9,388 bases of DNA, from positions 1 through 9,388 of the forward strand of contig JACMOE010000070.1 in assembly GCA_014378185.1 (NCBI GenBank). The letters run 5' to 3'. This DNA is from Gemmatimonadaceae bacterium. Its GTDB lineage: Bacteria; Gemmatimonadota; Gemmatimonadetes; Gemmatimonadales; Gemmatimonadaceae. The position numbers were made by a program, and so were the translations under genes. Below, piece by piece: positions 7,963 to 9,388 of this stretch; the stretch's first letter is position 1; the number at the start of each line of letters is the position of its first letter. Below the pieces are notes generated by a model, which was not told the DNA's origin, searched no databases, and was given only the letters and a program-made list of their open reading frames with translations.

Positions 7963-8361
7963 ATGATACCACACCCGACCACCTCGAAGCCGACACGGAT
8001 TGTGCTCTGGACGATGCAGGCGCTGCTGGCCGCCCTGTTTCTCTTCACGGGCGGCATGAAGCTCGTGATGCCGATCGCGGCGCTCACGCGCGAGGTGCCC
8101 ATGCCGGGTCTCTTCCTCCGGTTCATCGGGGTGCTCGAGGTGGTGGGGGGACTGGGGCTGGTGCTACCGGGTCTGCTGCACCTGCGCCCCGCGCTGACAC
8201 CACTGGCCGCGCTGGGGCTCGTCATCATCATGAGCGGCGCACTGGGAGTCTCGCTGACAACGGGACATGCAGATACGGCAGCAATCCCGGTCGTCGTAGG
8301 CGTAATGCTCGCCATCGTGGCCGTGGTACGAGGGATGTCACTGCTACCTCCGCGCGCGTAA
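7963..8361 (+). CDS. DoxX-like four-helix membrane protein
   Basis: The 132-residue product is a small inner membrane protein with four predicted helices at about 13-35, 50-72, 76-97 and 106-125. ALLAALFLFTGGMKL in helix 1 and GVLEVVGGLGLVLPGL in helix 2, followed by a Pro-led helix 3, fit the DoxX-like family. The superfamily includes DoxD, a subunit of archaeal thiosulfate:quinone oxidoreductase, and MauE, needed for methylamine dehydrogenase maturation; most members have no known function. Start choice: ATG at 7963 is preceded directly by an in-frame GTG at 7960, and neither has a good ribosome binding site. The frame continues upstream inside the dehydrogenase gene but codes no membrane helix there. 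With only 40 bases after the dehydrogenase stop it is probably the last gene of the operon. Its position suggests a link to electron transfer or assembly of the quinoprotein, which is inference. Confidence 0.82.
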   Translation: MIPHPTTSKPTRIVLWTMQALLAALFLFTGGMKLVMPIAALTREVPMPGLFLRFIGVLEVVGGLGLVLPGLLHLRPALTPLAALGLVIIMSGALGVSLTTGHADTAAIPVVVGVMLAIVAVVRGMSLLPPRA

Positions 8362-8412
8362 TCAGCGGCTGGCGCGCAGGAGGACAGCGGCATACTATCG
8401 CCTTCCGCTGTC
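8352..8412 (+). terminator. Two tandem GC-rich hairpins at the operon 3' end (possible terminator)
   Basis: The first hairpin pairs GCGCGC at 8352-8357 with GCGCGC at 8372-8377 across a 14-base loop and covers the DoxX-like stop codon. The second is a perfect 8-bp stem, GACAGCGG (8383-8390) with CCGCTGTC (8405-8412), with a 14-base loop. No T-run follows, so this is not a canonical intrinsic terminator. It may still mark the operon end, stabilise the 3' end or attenuate transcription into the TPR gene. Confidence 0.4.
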
Positions 8413-8438
8413 GCCACTTGTGTACGCATCAACACCAC

Positions 8439-8443
8439 GAGGA
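8439..8443 (+). promoter_or_regulatory. Shine-Dalgarno site deciding a GTG start of the TPR gene
   Basis: GAGGA ends 4 bases before the GTG at 8448. An in-frame TTG at 8418 would place ten His-rich residues before the signal peptide and lacks such a site, so GTG 8448 is preferred. Confidence 0.65.
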
Positions 8444-8447
8444 TCAC

Positions 8448-9278
8448 GTGCATCATTGCCGCTCCGTCCGCCGTGCCTGCGCACTCGCCATCGTGATGGC
8501 CGCGCCCGTCGCGGCGCAGACGATCCAGTACCATTCGCCGGCTGGTGTCGCGTTCCGGTCGCAGCCGGATACGGGGCCCGTCGCCCGCGCCGAGCGTGCG
8601 CTGGCCGCTGATCCGCGCAACATCCAGCGGTTCATCGAGCTCGGCACCGCGCAGTCCGGCGCTCGGCAAATGCAGGAGGCGGTGCAGACATTCACTCGTG
8701 CACTCGCGATCGCGCCGAACGACCCGATGCTGTTCCGCTGGCGGGGACACCGTAATCTTTCCGTTCGCAACTTCGATGGCTCCATGGCCGACCTCACGCG
8801 CGGGTACGGGCTCGACAGCCTGAACTACGGCATTCTCTACCACCTCGGTGTGCTTCGGTTCGTGCGCGGCGACTTCAATGGCGCTGCCGACGCCTTCCGC
8901 CGAGCGCAGCCGCACGCACCTGACGGCGGGGAACTCGCTGGCTCCACGGACTGGTTATGGATGTCGCTCCAGCGTGCAGGCCGCGGAACAGAGGCGGTCG
9001 CGATGCTGGCGCGGCGCCCTGATTCGCTCCCCACCACCGCGGCCTACGCCAAGCGGCTGCGGTTGTATCGTGGTGAGCTGACCCCGGATGCGTTGTTCGC
9101 TCCGTCCGATACGGGCGACGTGGATGTTGCGACGCTCAGCTTCGGGTTGGGCAATTGGTATCTCGTGAAGGGCGACACCGCCCGTGCGCGCACCCAGTTC
9201 GAGCGGTCGGTCAAGTCCGGGGGATGGCCGGCGTTCGGGTTCATCGCGTCGGAGGCAGAACTCGTTCGGCTGAGGTGA
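8448..9278 (+). CDS. Secreted tetratricopeptide-repeat protein
   Basis: With the GTG start at 8448 the product has 276 residues. A signal peptide (MHHCRSVRRACALAIVMAAPVAAQ, cut near residue 24) sends it to the periplasm or outside. TPR-like helix pairs follow: about 59-92 (FIELGTAQSGARQMQEAVQT, then ALAIAPNDP), 93-126 (LFRWRGHRNLSVRNFDGSMA, then LTRGYGLD), 127-160 (ILYHLGVLRFVRGDFNGAAD, then AFRRAQ), a degenerate unit at 168-190 (WLWMSLQRAGRGTEAVAMLA) and a C-terminal unit at 228-260 (LSFGLGNWYLVKGDTARART, then QFERSV). Such repeats form a protein-binding superhelix; no catalytic domain is present. Some secreted TPR proteins, such as NlpI, act as scaffolds for envelope enzymes, but no specific partner can be named. 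It lacks a lipobox. Two hairpins separate it from the preceding operon, so it may be transcribed on its own, though the direction is the same and the gap is under 100 bases. Confidence 0.82.
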   Translation: MHHCRSVRRACALAIVMAAPVAAQTIQYHSPAGVAFRSQPDTGPVARAERALAADPRNIQRFIELGTAQSGARQMQEAVQTFTRALAIAPNDPMLFRWRGHRNLSVRNFDGSMADLTRGYGLDSLNYGILYHLGVLRFVRGDFNGAADAFRRAQPHAPDGGELAGSTDWLWMSLQRAGRGTEAVAMLARRPDSLPTTAAYAKRLRLYRGELTPDALFAPSDTGDVDVATLSFGLGNWYLVKGDTARARTQFERSVKSGGWPAFGFIASEAELVRLR

Positions 9279-9295
9279 TCGGGCGACGAGGGATG

Positions 9296-9331
9296 GCGCG
9301 TGTTGCCAGCAGACGGTTACGCGCGCTGCTG
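9296..9331 (+). repeat. Overlapping inverted repeats after the TPR gene
   Basis: Two alternative stems overlap: GCGCGT (9296-9301) with ACGCGC (9319-9324), and CAGCAG (9307-9312) with CTGCTG (9326-9331). They cannot form together. No T-run follows. They may act as a weak 3' end for the TPR transcript or simply reflect high GC. Confidence 0.25.
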
Positions 9332-9332
9332 T

Positions 9333-9346
9333 CTTGCATATGCAAG
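9333..9346. promoter_or_regulatory. Perfect 14-bp palindrome, candidate operator
   Basis: CTTGCATATGCAAG reads identically on both strands. It covers the -35-like hexamer of the promoter at 9334-9363, and a further TTGCA half-site lies at 9362-9366 beside the -10 element. This placement is typical of a site bound by a dimeric repressor, often one encoded by the gene it controls. No regulator gene is visible inside the window, so the binding protein is unknown. Confidence 0.5.
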
Positions 9347-9363
9347 AATGCGAATTGTATATT
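9334..9363 (+). promoter_or_regulatory. Candidate sigma-70-type promoter for a gene at the right edge
   Basis: TTGCAT (9334-9339) and TATATT (9358-9363) are 18 bases apart; the -10 matches TATAAT at five of six positions and the -35 matches at its first three. The region is sharply more AT-rich than its surroundings. A transcript would begin near 9370-9371, directly before an ATG at 9372 (MTASI...) and just after a GTG at 9368 (reading M-N-D-S-L-H-S). Too few codons remain to tell which, if either, is a gene, so no CDS is called. If the ATG is used, the message would be essentially leaderless. Confidence 0.5.
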
Positions 9364-9388
9364 GCAGGTGAATGACAGCCTCCATTCC

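Noticed and set aside
1..9388. CRISPR arrays, insertion sequences, tRNA or rRNA genes, toxin-antitoxin or defence genes
   Set aside because: I saw no regularly spaced direct repeats, transposase motifs, terminal inverted repeats, tRNA-like folds or defence-type domains anywhere in the window.

Overview
The window is high-GC DNA. It pairs a SusC/RagA-type TonB-dependent receptor with a SusD/RagB-type lipoprotein, and most products carry Sec signal peptides. High GC together with SusC/SusD pairs points to Gemmatimonadota (Gemmatimonas or Gemmatirosa type) rather than classical Bacteroidota. This is inferred from protein style only; there is no rRNA or marker gene in the window.

Layout. At the left edge the 5' end of a small minus-strand gene runs out of the window (1-199). 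A 231-base divergent spacer follows (200-430). Five plus-strand genes then lie head to tail: SusC-like receptor (431-3400), SusD-like lipoprotein (3413-4711), secreted metal-dependent amidohydrolase (4708-5982), secreted PQQ-dependent dehydrogenase (5979-7922) and a four-helix DoxX-like membrane protein (7963-8361). The gaps are 12 nt, a 4-nt ATGA overlap, a second 4-nt ATGA overlap and 40 nt, so this is almost certainly one operon. Two GC-rich hairpins (8352-8412) separate it from a secreted TPR-repeat protein (8448-9278). The last 110 bases hold a promoter-like element over a perfect 14-bp palindrome, apparently driving a gene that begins at or just before the right edge.

How the genes may work together. 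The receptor/lipoprotein pair would capture a ligand and import it through the outer membrane with TonB energy. The amidohydrolase would cleave an amide, peptide or lactam-type bond in the periplasm. The quinoprotein would oxidise a sugar or alcohol group there. The dehydrogenase has neither the membrane anchor of E. coli-type glucose dehydrogenase nor a cytochrome c domain, so its electron acceptor is not obvious. The adjacent DoxX-like protein, whose superfamily includes DoxD of thiosulfate:quinone oxidoreductase, is a candidate membrane/quinone partner. This split-dehydrogenase idea is the most interesting hypothesis in the window and is inference only. The substrate is unknown.
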